A stretch of DNA of 64,000 bases from assembly GCA_037501455.1 (NCBI GenBank), contig CM074858.1, positions 37,879,001 to 37,943,000 on the forward strand. The letters run 5' to 3'. This document shows positions 1 to 13,900 of the stretch, piece by piece (positions within the stretch are counted from its first letter, which is position 1; each line of letters opens with the position of its first letter). A program made the position numbers and the translations under genes. This DNA comes from Lantana camara (lineage: Eukaryota; Streptophyta; Magnoliopsida; Lamiales; Verbenaceae). The notes beneath the pieces were generated by a model that saw only the letters and a program-made list of their open reading frames with translations, was not told the origin of the DNA and made no database searches.

Positions 1-739
1 GACATAGTTTTATCATTCATCTGATTTAGCTCCTTGGGTATCATATATCACCAATTGAGTCCACTTTTTTTCTTGTTGATCTAGCTATAGAAGCTTCCTA
101 ACATACATTTAAAGAGTATATTGCTGGTAGCCCAGCAACCCACTCTGGAACTCGAACCCAAGGCCGTTCTATTTGCAAGTGCAATAACTTACCACCACAT
201 TTTCTGCTTATGAGAATGTACTCTGAAAAATACATTACCTTGTATAATTCTTATGTTCTCGAATACATAGACCATACAGATACCCTATATTTTATACAAC
301 AAACAATGGAAACCTATAGTGTATAGCTCAAAGTTTCTGATGTAGCCTATACTTCCGTTTCCCTTTATATTAGATGGATATCATTTCTGATACAGCCTAT
401 ATTTCCTTTTTCCTTCAGAGAGAATCTGTTGTTTTGTTTATTTTCTCAAAGTTTGCGCCTTGTATATGTTTATTTGCTCCATCATGCTTCTGTTTTTACC
501 TGTTATGCATCACGAGAATGTCTTTCTCTACGTTCTTCATATGGATTGTTGGAAAGATTAACAATACTTTAAGCCAAATTTTTGTAAAGCAACGTGGCAC
601 AGCTTCTAATAAGATTGTTGTTAGAAGTCATCTTAGCTACTCTATCACCAGTGCTCTCTGATGCATTCAATTCTTACATCAGTGATATGCTTCTCCTGTG
701 AACCATTGGGTTAAATTTTTGGTTAGGTTAGAGTTTAAG
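1..739 (+). other. Intron sequence upstream of the first visible exon
   Basis: No exon of the HEAT-repeat gene could be placed here. The stretch is AT-rich and ends in an acceptor AG at 738-739, so it is probably the intron before the first visible exon. A short piece near 125-180 (reading GGGTTCGAGTTCC on the minus strand) loosely resembles a pol III B box, but the match is imperfect and I do not call a SINE or tRNA. The gene's first exons must lie to the left of the window. Confidence 0.5.
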
Positions 740-3700
740 CCGCCTTGACTCTTCGTGCGCTGGCTGAAGTTGATCCCTCCTGTGTTGGTGGCTTGATTTC
801 TTATGCCGTGACAATGCTCAGTGCTGCAAGAGAAAATGTTTCATTTGAGAAGGTAAAATTGTTGTAATTTAGTCTCATCATGTGTTCCATGCCTTTTGGA
901 CCCTGCAAATTCGTATTTGATCTCAATATATTTGTTTTTGATGATAGTGCTTTAGTTTTTTGATGTTTCAGGTTCTTCGTGAATAAGTGAATATTAAATG
1001 TTAGAAAGCAGAAAAGAGGATATCTTGCATTAATGTTTTCGTTCTGAGGAACCTGTGTGTGTGTGTATGTGTATATATATAAATATATATGTAAGTACAA
1101 GTATAGAGTTAGAGCACAAGAATGGAAAAATATTCTATGATCTAATACTTAGAAGAAAGTCATAAAATACGGAAATCATGAAACATTCTCCCTCTCATCC
1201 ACTAGGTGAGCATATTAGATCTGCTTCAGATTGTTAGCAAAAATCCAAATACAAAAGAAAGAAAGATGATCTAATACTTTCAAAAATATTCTTAGCAATC
1301 CACCTTGCTGAGGACCCTTGGACACCGAAGCAAAGAGACCATGCCTAAAGCCAAATTAGGGCATTCTTCATGGCCAGAATAAATTAGACACATAAAAAAA
1401 TATGACAAGATCTTACCAAGTTGTGACGAAAATTGGGGAACAATAACCACTTGGTGCCTCATCTTCTTTGCCTTGTTTTGAGAAGGCCTACTCTATTATT
1501 GATCACTAACTACACTGCAGCAAGGTTTGAACTCTTTATAAAAAGGAACTCATGTGTCAAACTAAGTTCTTGATGGTAATTATCTTCCGTTTATTGTTTG
1601 TTTTTTGAATTTGATGGGATAGATCACTGTTCCCAGCTTAATTTTCGTAATCATTTCAAAGAAATGTGCTTCTGCTTTTATTTAGTAGCCAGTTAAAGAA
1701 AACATAAAACACAATATAATCAGCTAGAGAAGCATATGAAACATAAATCATGTAGAGATTTTGTGCTTCATGCTCTATTCTTATTTTTTTGGGGGGTGGG
1801 TGCTTAATAATCTTATTATGACTATTCAGTTTGTATTTTTCCAATGAATTCAATAGTTTTTCTCCTGCAAGTCGTTTTAATGTACTAGATGTACAGGGAT
1901 CTAATTTCAAAAGGGAGCTTGAGTGTCTACATGGGCAAGCTACGGTTTTGGCATCACTAGTGTCAATCTCTCGGAAGTTACCTTTGGGATATCCAACCAG
2001 GTGGAGTTCCTTAGTGTACCCTTGTTTCACCTCGTGTCTGATGTAGTTATTTCAAGTACAAAGTTCACAAGTGTTGACACTATGTTCTTCTCTTTGTGAA
2101 GATCATAATTTCCTTAAAGGCATTTTTAAGTAATAGTAAAAAGTACTACTTTTCAGTAGCAAAGGACTTCCAATTTATCCTTCAATTTGGAAAATCTTTT
2201 ATGTTGTCCTTGTTAAACTAATTTATTAACTTCTTTTGGCATGTGGCGGGTGAAGATTGCCCAAGACAGTGCTTGAAGTTTGCAGGAACCTTCTGACGGA
2301 ATCTAGCAGGAACCCTGTAGCAGCTGCTGTAGAAAAAGAAGCTGGATGGAACCTTCTGTCTTCACTGTTGACTTCCATGTCAAAGCGGGTAAATTTTAAA
2401 GTTCTTTTATTGCAGGTTTAGTTCCAGATTCAGTTCCCGACAGAGCTAGTTTTGATGGTTGCAGGAGCTTCAAGACCAAGTTTTTGACATACTTGCGCTA
2501 TGGACCTCCACATTTAGTGGAAAACTCCACATAAATGAAGTCCATGATCTCACATCAGAAATATGGTTAGTGATGCTCAATTTTATTTGTTTTATGCATT
2601 TACAATTGGTGTGCCCTGCACTCATTTTGAGAAAAACTGCCTGACATAATTAGATTATTTTGTGAAAATCTTGCACCTCCATGAAAGGTGCTTTCCGGGT
2701 AGTTGGAATATGTTATATTTTGGAATTGAGGAAGTGAAAAGTTTGAGCATAGTGTTAAGGAGGTACTAAGTTCCGATAGAAGGTTTTGAGGTCCAGCTGC
2801 AATTGATATGTATTACTACCTCGATCATAGTTCCACCTAGACTGGGATGACAGTCTCATCTTAAATGTTCTGTAAAATTCCTTGTGATAATCTAGCAAAG
2901 AGACAAATTATCTAACATAGATAATCGTCAAATAATTCTCCTTTATAGTTTTGCTGTCCCAATTCTTCTGTGATATGACCATCCAATCCTTTTAGTAACA
3001 TCTCTGATCCATTTCTTTACTGTTTTAATCCGAAAGAAAAAATTGGAACATCTGTGGAAGATATCCACTACATACAAATCTACCTTTTCTGTCATACCAT
3101 AATCCAAATTTTATGCACTCACTTCGACCCCAATATCAACTGAATTTGTGGTTCATTTCGTGTATCATGGCTTAACCTCATTGAATTGGAAGCAGCTTAT
3201 GTCCTCGAGCATCACAACTTATAGAGTCTAAATAATTTAATTGGAAAACAAGAAATAATTTCAGTGACAGTCCTGTAAATATCATTGCAGTAGTCTCTAA
3301 TTTCAGTGACACTACTGCAAATATCATGACAGGTAAAAAAAAATAATAATAAAAAAATAAAAAAAATCTTGACAGTAATCTCTAATTGAGGGTTTATAGA
3401 CCCTGTGTGGAGGAGAAAAAACTTAGCACTTATGGTGGGTAGAGCTGAATGTTACTGGTTGATAGTTGCAATAGGTGGTTGAGAGATCCAATTTGTGAAG
3501 TGGTAGGAAAAAGTGGTGCTGGAAATGCTGTTCAGAACTTTAGTGCTTAGGAGGCGGTTGAGTTAAAGGGAGGTGGGTATGTTCCTGGCTCTCCTTTACC
3601 TTCCTTTGCCATAGTCAAGGCTAGGGATCAATGTGTTATCCATTCTTTTAGTCTTACTCTTAGCATGCAAGTAAATGGAGACATAGAATGGTTGTTGCCG

Positions 3701-6700
3701 TAGAGTGAGGAAAGAAACAATGAGGTTTCAGGGTCTACAATAAAATGACAGCCTTAATTCAGCGATTATTGGTAATAGTCAATTTTTAAAAATTTATAGG
3801 AGACCAATTATGTTGTTCCGCTTCAGTGTCGTGTTGTTATGGTGGTGCTTAAATGCCCAATGAGGGAGAAGATTGGTCACCAGATATATACTTGTTAACT
3901 AAATTGTTTCGTGTACCATATTCAGATAGTAAACTATTTCATAGACTTGTTGTAGCTGTGTTATAAGTTTCAAGTGTATTTTTCTGAGGCTATCGTTCTT
4001 CTTAACCACAGCTCCCGACTTTGCTTTGTAGTGTGTGGTCTGCTGCCGTTGATGCACTGACTTCATATATGAAATGTTTTGTTTCTTCCGACCCTGTGAA
4101 CAGAAGAATCTTGCTGCAGCCAGTTCTTTTATACCTGAACAGGTAACTATATCTCTTAATTTTTTTTTGCCTCTCTAATTTGGCTGGAAAATTCTGTTAA
4201 AATATAGTTTCTTTCGTTTTCCATCAATGTCTTTTTGACATATTGAATTTTTTTACTTGTATGCAATAGGGCACTGTCCTATGTATCACAGTTAGCTGGC
4301 AAAGGGCTAGCTGGGGTAAAATCTTCAATGGACTTGTTTATAGTCAGGGTTTTGTTAGCATATCAAGCTCTCTCAGACCCATCTTTATACAAAAGTGACC
4401 ATGCACAAATTATTCAGATCTGCACTACTCCTTTTAGGTAGGTAATCGTTCATAAAATATCTCTGTGTGGCCATGCTTTTTGTTCCACGTGTTACTATTT
4501 AAATCAAGAAACCAACAACACTTTACTTGCATAAAGTGGGTTCTGTACACCTTTCTTTCTTAGACGGACTACTTCTTGCGTGAAGTGGGTAGCACCTTTA
4601 AGTTTTCTTAAGGAGCTTAGTTTTATGTCGTATTACAATGAAATTTACCAGGGAACCTTCAAAATGCAATGAAAGCTCATGTTTGAGGATGTTGTTGGAC
4701 AAGAGAGACGCCTGGTTAGGTCCTTGGACACCTGGAAGGTATCTTTGTACTCACCCTGTTTCCTAAGAACTCATAATTGTTTGGCTGTTGAGTCATTTTC
4801 CATCCTTGATGCTCATTAGCTTCATGATTGATCTGTTGAATATTTTTACTCAGTTACGCTGTTGTTTTTGAATCTTCTATTTTCATGATTCTTGTGGACT
4901 ATGGTTGTTAGGGATTGGTTGGAAGATGAACTTCGATCTTTTCAAGGAGGAAAAGATGGTATAGTAACATGCGTCTGGGAAAGTGACTCCCCTAGCTTTC
5001 CTCAGGTAAAGCATATTCCTTTGCCTTCCTGGCCTGTATTCCGCTATGTCTGCTGAGTTCTCAAATTTCTGTTTTCTGGATTTCTGACATTAGAACATTG
5101 AACAAATAATGAAGCCTGAGACAATAAGCAAGATGCTGGTGAATCAGATGCTTCTCTGCTTTGGGACCATGTTTGCTTCTTTGGTAGGTTATGGCATTGT
5201 TGCTTAGTGTGTGAAATTTGAATTGGTTTTCTGGTTGAGGTAAGATCTGAATGTTTTCATCTCGTGTCTCCATGTCCCCCCAGGATAGCAGAGGGATGCT
5301 CGCGACTCTTAGCATGATTGATCAGTGTCTGAAAGCTGGGAGAAAACAAGTTTGGCATGCATTCAGTGTCACCAATATATGTGTGGGGTTACTAGCTGGA
5401 CTGAAGGTTCTGTAATAGTCTGGTGTTCACTTGCTCTTCAATAGTTTCCACTCTTCCAATTCTTGCCTGACCCTGGTTTTGTTCCAGACTTTGGTTGCTC
5501 AACGTCATGAAAACCTAGGAATGGAGACATTAACTGCTGCTCAGGCTATTTTCCAGGTTCTGATGCTGCTTTCATTTGTAAAGACTACTCCATCCTTTCT
5601 TTTCCTTGACGCTAACCTTGAAATTGGGACAGGGCATTTTGTCTGAAGGTGACATTTGTGCTTCACAACGTAGAGCATCATCAGAAGGACTTGGTTTATT
5701 AGCAAGGCTAGGAAATGATATCTTTACTGCGAGATTGGTTAGTTCATGGATACCTTTTTCTATTTTCTGATTTTTGTTTTCTTACTCTAGGTTTTGGGGT
5801 TGCTTGACTTGCTTCTTTTGATTATTGACTGTGAAGTTTCTCGAGAAAAATACACGTTTGGTCACATAGGACAAGGTTTTTTATTTATTTATATTTATAT
5901 TTATGTTTATATTTATTTTTTATTTTTTAGTTCCATACCTTCTATATAGTCCCATCGGTCCACAGTTTCATCAAACTTAGTCCCAGCTTTTATTTTCTGG
6001 ATTTTCAGCCCCTGACTCGGTTAACTCTTCATAAGCCGAAGTTGAGAAATCTACACATTCTTTAAAATAATTGCTTAATATATATAAATATGTGTGTATA
6101 TATATTATTTTGTATTATAATAGATTTAAGAGAAAATTGCATTTTTGGTCCCGTAGTTTTAAGGTCAAAAATTTTTTCGTCCCAAACAAAATTTTTTGGT
6201 CCCGGACGTTTATTTTTTGACAAAATTAGTCCCAAACTCCCAAAAATGCACTTTTGATCCCAAACGGCGTTAAAACCGTTAGTCTCTCTTTTGACCAATT
6301 TTTTTGATTTATTTTAATATAATATATAAAATTAAAATACAAATTCAAGTTTTTTTTGTATTTATATTTTAAGTATAAATATTATATTAAAATAAATCAA
6401 AAAAATATTAAAAATGCAAATAGAATAACCTAGTTAGCACAAATTATTTTTTCTTATTATGCATCCATAAATGTTATATCTTAAATAAATAAATAAATTA
6501 TTCAATTTGTATTTTCAGTATAAATATTATATTAAAATAAATCAAAAAAATATAAAAAATGCAAATAGAATAACCTAGTTAGCACAAATTATTTTTGTCT
6601 TATTATGCATCCATAAATGTTATATCTTAAATAAATAAATATATTAATGAATAATAAATTAATATAAAATATTTCTTATATGTAAAATAATTATAATATT

Positions 6701-7864
6701 AATTTTTTTTCAAAAAAATAAGTATGATATTATTTTGATATTAATTAAATGTAATATTTTAATTAAAAATATATAAACAATAAAATCATACTATATGTAT
6801 AGTATGTTTGTGTATATATACAATATATACATATATCCACAGTGTATATATATATATATATATTCAAAAGAGAGATTTTTTTTTAATTATTAGGAAAAAA
6901 GAGAGATTAATATTGCTTATTAATTATAAAATATAGATTAATTTATATAAAATATGTATAAACAAACAATAGAAAATTATAAAATTTTAATTTTAAAATT
7001 AAAAAAAAAAAGAAAAAAAAGAAAAGGGAAATGAATGCAACAGCCAGAACAATCCGGCAACCACCGCCACCACCGGCTGATTTCGGTCAGCCAGCCACCA
7101 CCACCGCGGTTAGATCTGTCAAATCCAAACACCACTTATCACCACCATAAAAGATCAACACCTTCATTCAACACCAACATCAACAAACAAGAATATCAAG
7201 AAAAAAAAAAATGAAAATTTAATCTTCCAAGCTTTGGGCTATGAACTCCGTCGCCGGTTTTAGTTGCCCTTCACCTAGATCCGCCGCCGGTTTTAGTTGC
7301 CCTTCACCCAGATAGCACACCACTACCTCCACCACAAAATCTGCGCACCTGCACTAAATCGGCCGCCCCAAGAAATCGAAGCGGTCGCGGATGGAGGAAA
7401 GGGGGTGGTGAAGCTGCAGTGAGCAAAAGAGAAAAAGCGGTTGTGAGCGGCGGTCTTCTCCAGCAGTGAGCAAAAGAGAAAAAGTGGTGGTGAACGGCAA
7501 TTCTTCCTCGCAGCGACAAATTTGCAGAATTGATGGGGCTTGGGGCGGCAGTTCTTCCTGGGCAGCAGCAGATTTGCAGCATCAACAATTTTCCTTTTGA
7601 TTTTTTCCATATTTGATTTTAATTTATATTTTAGTAATCTATTATTTAAAATAGAATATAACTTGTATGATTTTTTTTTTTTTCGGATAAAACATTTTAT
7701 ATTAATTAAATATCTAATTAATTGCTTATTAGACATATAAATGATAATTCGGGGGATACACCAAAGATTTTATAATCTTTCTTTATTAAATTATATATAT
7801 ATTAAATTTTATATATATATATATATATATTGTTGATTTTTTTAAATTTTTTTTTAAAGTTGCC

Positions 7865-7917
<53 letters not shown>

Positions 7918-10900
7918 CATATTTAATTGACATGTGTATGAAATATAATATATATACAAATAAAGTTATATTAATTATAATATAAATGATATATAATATA
8001 TATATAAATGACCCCTACTTTATTTTATAAATACTATATCTAACATGTTAAATTCAAATTTATTGTATATTATTTAATATTTGCAATAACAAAATCATAC
8101 CATCTTATATTAATTAGTAATTTAACTTATTATATTCAAATTTCCAATACTCATTCAAATATAATTTATGGATGAATAATAATACAAAAATAGTTTGTTA
8201 ACTAGGTTATTCTATATGAATTTTTAATTTTTTGATTTATTTTAATATAATATTTATAAATAAAATATAAATACAAATCAAAAAAATTGGTCAAAAGTGA
8301 GACTAACGGTTTTAACGCCGTTTGGGATCAAAAGTGCATTTTTTGAAGTTTGGGACTAATTTTGTCAAAAACGTAAAGACCGGGACCAAAAAATTTTGTT
8401 TGGGACGAAAAAATTTTTGGCCTTAAAACTACGGGACCAAAAATGTAATTTTCTCTAGATTTAATGTTGAAAAAAATAAGATAGTAGGTAGATAGATAGA
8501 TAGAGAGAGAGAGAGAGAGGTAGATCTGCTCCATGGTCAACCTCCCTTACCCAACCACATCTCCAGTTACACTCTCTCACCATTATATCGCAAACCCCCA
8601 ATTTTCACACCACATAAACCAATTTACAGATAGTTAAGGTAGTTCCCACAAAAGCTTTAAATAGGTTTTGAAATCTCAACTGCCTGTTTCTTGCATAATC
8701 TCTGATGGATTTGAGCAATTTCGCTTGTACCATTTATCAAATCCTGGGCATCTGGGTGGAATGGGTTGCATCAGGGGTAAGGGAGGGTGCTGCTGCATGT
8801 GGTTGCGATGGCATGGAGAGTGGGTGGAAGGTGAAGAATGACAATGAATTTGCATCTGTCTCTTTGGCATGGGTTGGGGTTTGAGTAGGTGTTGGTTTTA
8901 ATTTTCCTTTCTGTCCCTTTATTTTTTATATTTAAAATATTATGCACAGTTTTTTAAGCTCCAATAACTGATGAATAATTTAGATATATATTGTTATAAA
9001 ATTTTATTAACTAAATGCAATAATTGAATAAATATAACTTAACAATAGAAATAAATGTATATGAATAATTAGATGTTAATTAAATTAATTATTGTTTTTA
9101 AATTACTTTATTCTCTAATTAATGTTAGCGAGAGAGATTTCCAAATATTACGGTTTAGACAAGCTTTTTTCTTGTTTATATTTAGAAAGTGCATTTTTAT
9201 CTTGAACCACGGTTCATCAACTATTCTAACACGTGAGGGCAAATTTACTTAATGTCCACATATCGGAAATTTGATACTTTGTTAAGATTTTAAAAGTTGG
9301 TACTGAATTTGGTGAAAATTTTAAATTGTGGGACTATTGACAATTTGGTGCTAAAAATAAAACAATCCTTGTCCTATGGGACCAAAAGTGCAATTTTCTC
9401 AATTTTCTCTTATTGAGGAGTCAGGACATCTAATTCTTGTAAAAAAATTTATTCTAGTTTTGTTTGCACAGTGTATTCTAGATTCTGCTTAAATCAGTTA
9501 CAGACAAGTCTTACTGGTGATCTGTAATTATAATGCTACTAGTCTTTGTACTCTTTACTGCAAATGTAATTTGAATCAAAGAAAACTTGAATTAGTTAAC
9601 CAATAATTTAGGCAGGAAAGCTTTTCATTATTGTCTTTCCTCATTTCTTTAGGGGTAATCTTTATTAGTATTTTAACTGAGACTTATTTGAACAGACAAA
9701 GCAATTTCTTGGTGATGCAACTAGCACTGTAGATACCAACTATGCTGGATCAATTGCTCTTGCTCTTGGCTGCATCCATCGCAGGTAAATGTGAGACTTG
9801 CAAGAAGCATGTAGCATATAGTTACAAAGCGGCAAAAGTTCATTACTCTCTCTCTCTCTCACACACACACATACACACACTCACACATATACATGCATGC
9901 GTGCTCACATATGCACAGAGAAAAAGATAATTAAAGTTTGTGCCTCACTAGGTTGCCTCTTACAAACTGGTTCTTCAATACCAACTTACGTCGAGGTCAA
10001 GTCGTTTTAGAAGTATACTAGTCTTATGGTGTAACTAATATGTCTCTTTTCTTTGTTTTGGTTTCCTCTGCTTTGAGCTGATTATCTTGGTGAATAAGTA
10101 TTTCTATCATATTGTACGCACTATTTTTGGAAAAGATGTTGGAATTAATTCTGCAACGATTTCACACTGTTGAATTTCTTATGCAATCTGTACATCAGTA
10201 ATCAGTTAGCATCGAAAATCATGACTGATTACTGTTAACTAACTAGTACTTAGGCTTGCAGGCCTTCTAACAACTATATCAAACTGGTTCATGACTTTTA
10301 TCTTGTCCCAACAACCCCCATGAATGGATTTGTCTACCCTGTATGACATAAGGATTGAATTTGTAGTGCATTTCCAAGAATAATCCAGCATTTTTTTTCT
10401 ATCAATGTTTTCTGCAGTGCAGGAGGAATGGCCTTGTCGAGTGTAGTTCCTACAACAGTGAATGTCATCTCTTCACTTGCTAAAAGTCCGATATCAAGTT
10501 TACAGATTTGGTCCTTGCATGGACTTCTTTTGACAATTGAAGCAGCAGGCTTGTCTTATGTATCTCAGGTTCAGGTATGGATGGCTTGCAGGCCCTTAAT
10601 TGGCATTTGGTTGAAAGTTAATCTTGTTTTGTTTTCTTTTAAGTTTTATTATCTATATATATCCTAGATAATTCAATAGAACGCACATAGTTTAAGAGAA
10701 TTTAAATTTTGTAATAGAAAGAGCCAGAAAAAGATAAAGTTATGTAATGTTTTTGTGGATATTGCCTCTTCTGATTTCTTATGTTGTAATGCATTTGACT
10801 GGAATAGGAGCTATTTTCTAATGAATAGTTGATGTGCCTGGTTCTTGGTGCAAATTTCAGGGAGAAGTTAGTAAGAAGTCGTATGTTGTGTTGAAAATAT

Positions 10901-13900
10901 TTATGTAGATAGATAAATTGGGGTGAGGCGGATGGAGAAAGAGAGAGTATGGGGACAAATGGATTGGACATCATTTTTTGAAAAATTGATTCTACGAGTA
11001 AAGTGAGAAACGAGTTGAGCAAATTGAGGAGTGATTTGGAATATGTCATTGGATGGTTTATTTTGTTGATTAAAAATATAATTCTGATATGATATCTGAT
11101 GTGGACATTATTATAGGCAACACTTGGCCTCGTCATGGACATTATCCTGTCGGAGGAGAGTGGTTGGGTTGACCTGCAGCAGGCAGTGGGTCGCCTTATT
11201 AATGCCATTGTTGCTGTTATAGGGCCTGAACTTTCCCCTGGGAGCATTTTTTTCTCTCGCTGCAAGGTTTGCTGTTCAGTTTTCCTTAAGTTTCAAAGTT
11301 TATGCCTTGTTTGTTTTTTCAGTTTTAATGCCACTATCTTTAGATCTTGATATTCTTTTGCATTTTCTTGTAGTAATAAATGTTTGGGTTCAATAACATG
11401 GAATTGTTGGCTTACAAGATTGAAAATTGCACACGTCAGTCATACGATGTTGGGATGAGAATCAATGGCCCAATTACACATGTACCTTCTGAAATACTTA
11501 AAGTTACCTCCCCTCACCCATCTTTCATAATTATGAAAACCTCATCTCTGAGATTGCTCTGTTAGATGACCCAAACACCCAAAACAGAATCATAAATTAA
11601 CATTTTGCCCCAGACTTGAAAATTTAAAAAGTCAGATTATCAGCTTATTAGATACCATTTCCCCTCTCATCGTCATAGTGATACTCATATATTTGCAAAC
11701 AGGTTTATTCATAACTTCGTTAGCTAAAAGGCTGCAGTGTAATATATCAAGATTTGAACTTCATTACCCTATAAGCAAAACAATCTTAAAATGGAAAAGT
11801 AGTTTTTTCATCCCACTTGTAAATATTGGAATTGCAGCTTTGATCAATTTGAAGAAGTCGAATCTTATGAAAACGTTGAATGGCTCTTGCTTCCTCAACC
11901 ATTGCCGATTATTCTCTCTTTCCATCTTAACCTCCTACCTGCTCTCTTTTGGTTGCTCCAGCTCACCACCATCACGGTGTCTTCTTTCTGTTTTCCTGTG
12001 TAACACCCCCCAATTCTTTCCTCAGATCGATTTTGCTTCCCTTTCTTTTAATTGCCTTTTCACCAATTTTCTTGTTGCATATTGCCTCCTTCCCTCTAAA
12101 CCTCTCTCCCCCCACCGCTCTCCCTCTCTTTCTCTATCTCTCTCTTACACGCACACAAATTCTCTCTTCTCTCACCACCCATCTCATCCTCTCTGTCAGA
12201 CTGTCACCATGTGAGTTCCCACTCTCTCCTTTCGTCACAACTTTGTCGTTGCATTCTAAAAGAAAACAGAGAGAAGAAAATTGAAAGGACAAAGAGAAAT
12301 TCTTTGGATATATTTATATGTTACATTAAGTGTATTTTTTTTTCGAAAATGCCTTCGCTTTTAAAATTTTGAATCTTAGAACACGAATATAGTATTAAAA
12401 CAAGTAATTTGATAAGTGGGGGAGTTATTGTTAGCCTGCCATACGCTTGTGAGTGAAAAGAGCAACTGATCACTAGAATTATGGCATCATTTCTTGTTCT
12501 TTAATGCAGCAGTTATATTTTGGAAGAGATTTTCATTTCTCTTTTTGGTATCGAATTGTTACTCTATAGTCTCGGTCCTTTCCTAGGTCACTTTAGTAAG
12601 CAAATTATAAGGATAGCTGTCTTAGGATCAGGATAGGAACTTCTAAATTTTGTTGGTTCCAAACTTTGTCTTTGTCCTATAAGTAAAATAATGTTAGGAA
12701 GAGAAATCATTGTAAAGTTACCATTGTTTTCATTACCTTGCACCTTTGAGTAATAGACTATTTGTTAATAATAATTCCACTAGATCCACGCACACCCGGT
12801 GCCAACAAGAGCTTTCTCCATTACTTTGGGATGATAATTGTGAGTCTCGCTTTGTAGATAAGTTGTTTTTGCTTTGTGCTGGCTCTAGGTACAAAAACAA
12901 TAGCTGTTGGTCTTTTGTCTAAAAAGAATTAAGCAGACAAACTTTTGACGGTTTATGTAGTAGGGGAAAACGAAAGAGGACAAAAAATTACACTTTCGTG
13001 GCATAAACTTCGATTATATTCAGAGTCATTCTAGATCTCCTTCTAGTATGTTTGCTGGATTGCTCATCTGTCCCCTGACTGATGCTTTTGTCCATAGTCG
13101 GCTGTTGCAGAGATCAGCTCAGGCCAAGAAACAGCAATACTTCTCGAGTATGTACTACATAAGTATTTACTTTTTACTTTTCCATTTACTGGAACAGGAA
13201 CTAAAGATGAACGCTTATCTAATGCGTTGTTTTTGGTTGCCTGAAGCTGTTTGAGTTTCAAACTATACTTACCGACTCGATGTAACAAAATTTTAAGATC
13301 ATATTTTTTGCTTATATCATGACAGGAGCGTGCGGTTCACACAACAACTTGTTCTTTTTGCACCACAAGCTGTTAGTGTGCATTCCCATGTGATAACTCT
13401 CCTCCCAACATTGTCCTCAAGACAGGTATTTCCTGAACTGTTTGGTCTAATGTGATCTAAGTTCACATCAACTTTTCCCATTGGCCATAACATATTTAAT
13501 ATTAATTTGTCAGCCAACTCTGAGACGTCTAGCTCTGTCCACCCTGCGGCACCTTATAGAAAAGGATCCGGTGGGTATCTCTTGTTATTTTCTTTGTCAA
13601 TCCATTTAATGTATTTATATTTTGCTAAAACGCACAGAAGGAGCAAGCTTGTCAACCTTTCTTAAATCTCTTGGTGGAACAGTAGAAACAATTGAATAAT
13701 CATTTTAAAAATTTGTAACCAGATGCATATTTATATACAAATAGCTGCTTCAACTTTCTTTGAGACGAAATTACATGAGTTCTTTTTTGTGTCAATCTGC
13801 TATAGGAGTGTGTTGAGCGAATTCACTTCTGTTAGAGAGCTACACTATATGTACTTGTTCAACCTGTTTTAAAGTTTGGGATGGAAAACATTACTATCCA

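Larger units (their letters stand above)
6130..8455. mobile_element. Inner Mutator-like element (non-autonomous, long TIRs)
   Basis: The ends begin GAGAAAATTGCATTTTTGGT on the left and GAGAAAATTACATTTTTGGT on the right (reverse complement). Inverted similarity continues through TTAAAACCGTTAGTCTC and GAATAACCTAGTTA, giving imperfect TIRs of roughly 330-350 bp. A perfect 9-bp duplication TAGATTTAA flanks it (6,121-6,129 and 8,456-8,464). The interior is very AT-rich apart from a GC-rich block at about 7,020-7,590. No transposase is visible, so it must move in trans. Confidence 0.88.
5843..9400. mobile_element. Outer Mutator-like element (non-autonomous), interrupted by a second one
   Basis: The left end GAGAAAAATACACGTTTGGT and the right end (reverse complement GAGAAAATTGCACTTTTGGT) are terminal inverted repeats, and both run on into CATAGGACAAGG. 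The flanks are AAGTTTCTC (5,834-5,842) and AATTTTCTC (9,401-9,409), a 9-bp target duplication with one mismatch, as expected for Mutator-like elements. Without the nested copy the element is about 1.2 kb. No transposase frame is visible. The mismatched duplication and diverged ends suggest it is older than the element inside it. Confidence 0.8.
5738..9695 (+). other. Intron 12 of the SWEETIE-like gene, enlarged by nested transposons
   Basis: This 3,958-bp intron sits between exons ending GCG AGA TTG and beginning ACA AAG CAA, which join in phase. Removing the outer Mutator-like element and one target copy would leave only about 0.4 kb, similar to neighbouring introns. The donor (GTTAGT) and acceptor (TTTGAACAG) both lie outside the insertions, so splicing should still work. 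Confidence 0.85.

Noticed and set aside
125..185. tRNA-derived SINE in the first intron segment
   Set aside because: Only a partial B-box-like match was seen; no A box, tail or target duplication could be found.
1872..1896. Earlier acceptor (CTGCAAG at 1,865-1,871) for the second visible exon
   Set aside because: It breaks the reading phase with the exon ending at 852; the acceptor at 1,895-1,896 gives the in-frame family sequence FEK-GSNFKREL.
10702..11265. 187-codon minus-strand frame
   Set aside because: It is antisense to the exon at 11,117-11,266 and its intron; the coding signal is clearly on the plus strand.
11678..12284. Overlapping plus-strand frames of 178 and 111 codons
   Set aside because: They lie in a C/T-rich intron between two exons that join in phase, and encode low-complexity Ser/Leu/Pro with no domain.
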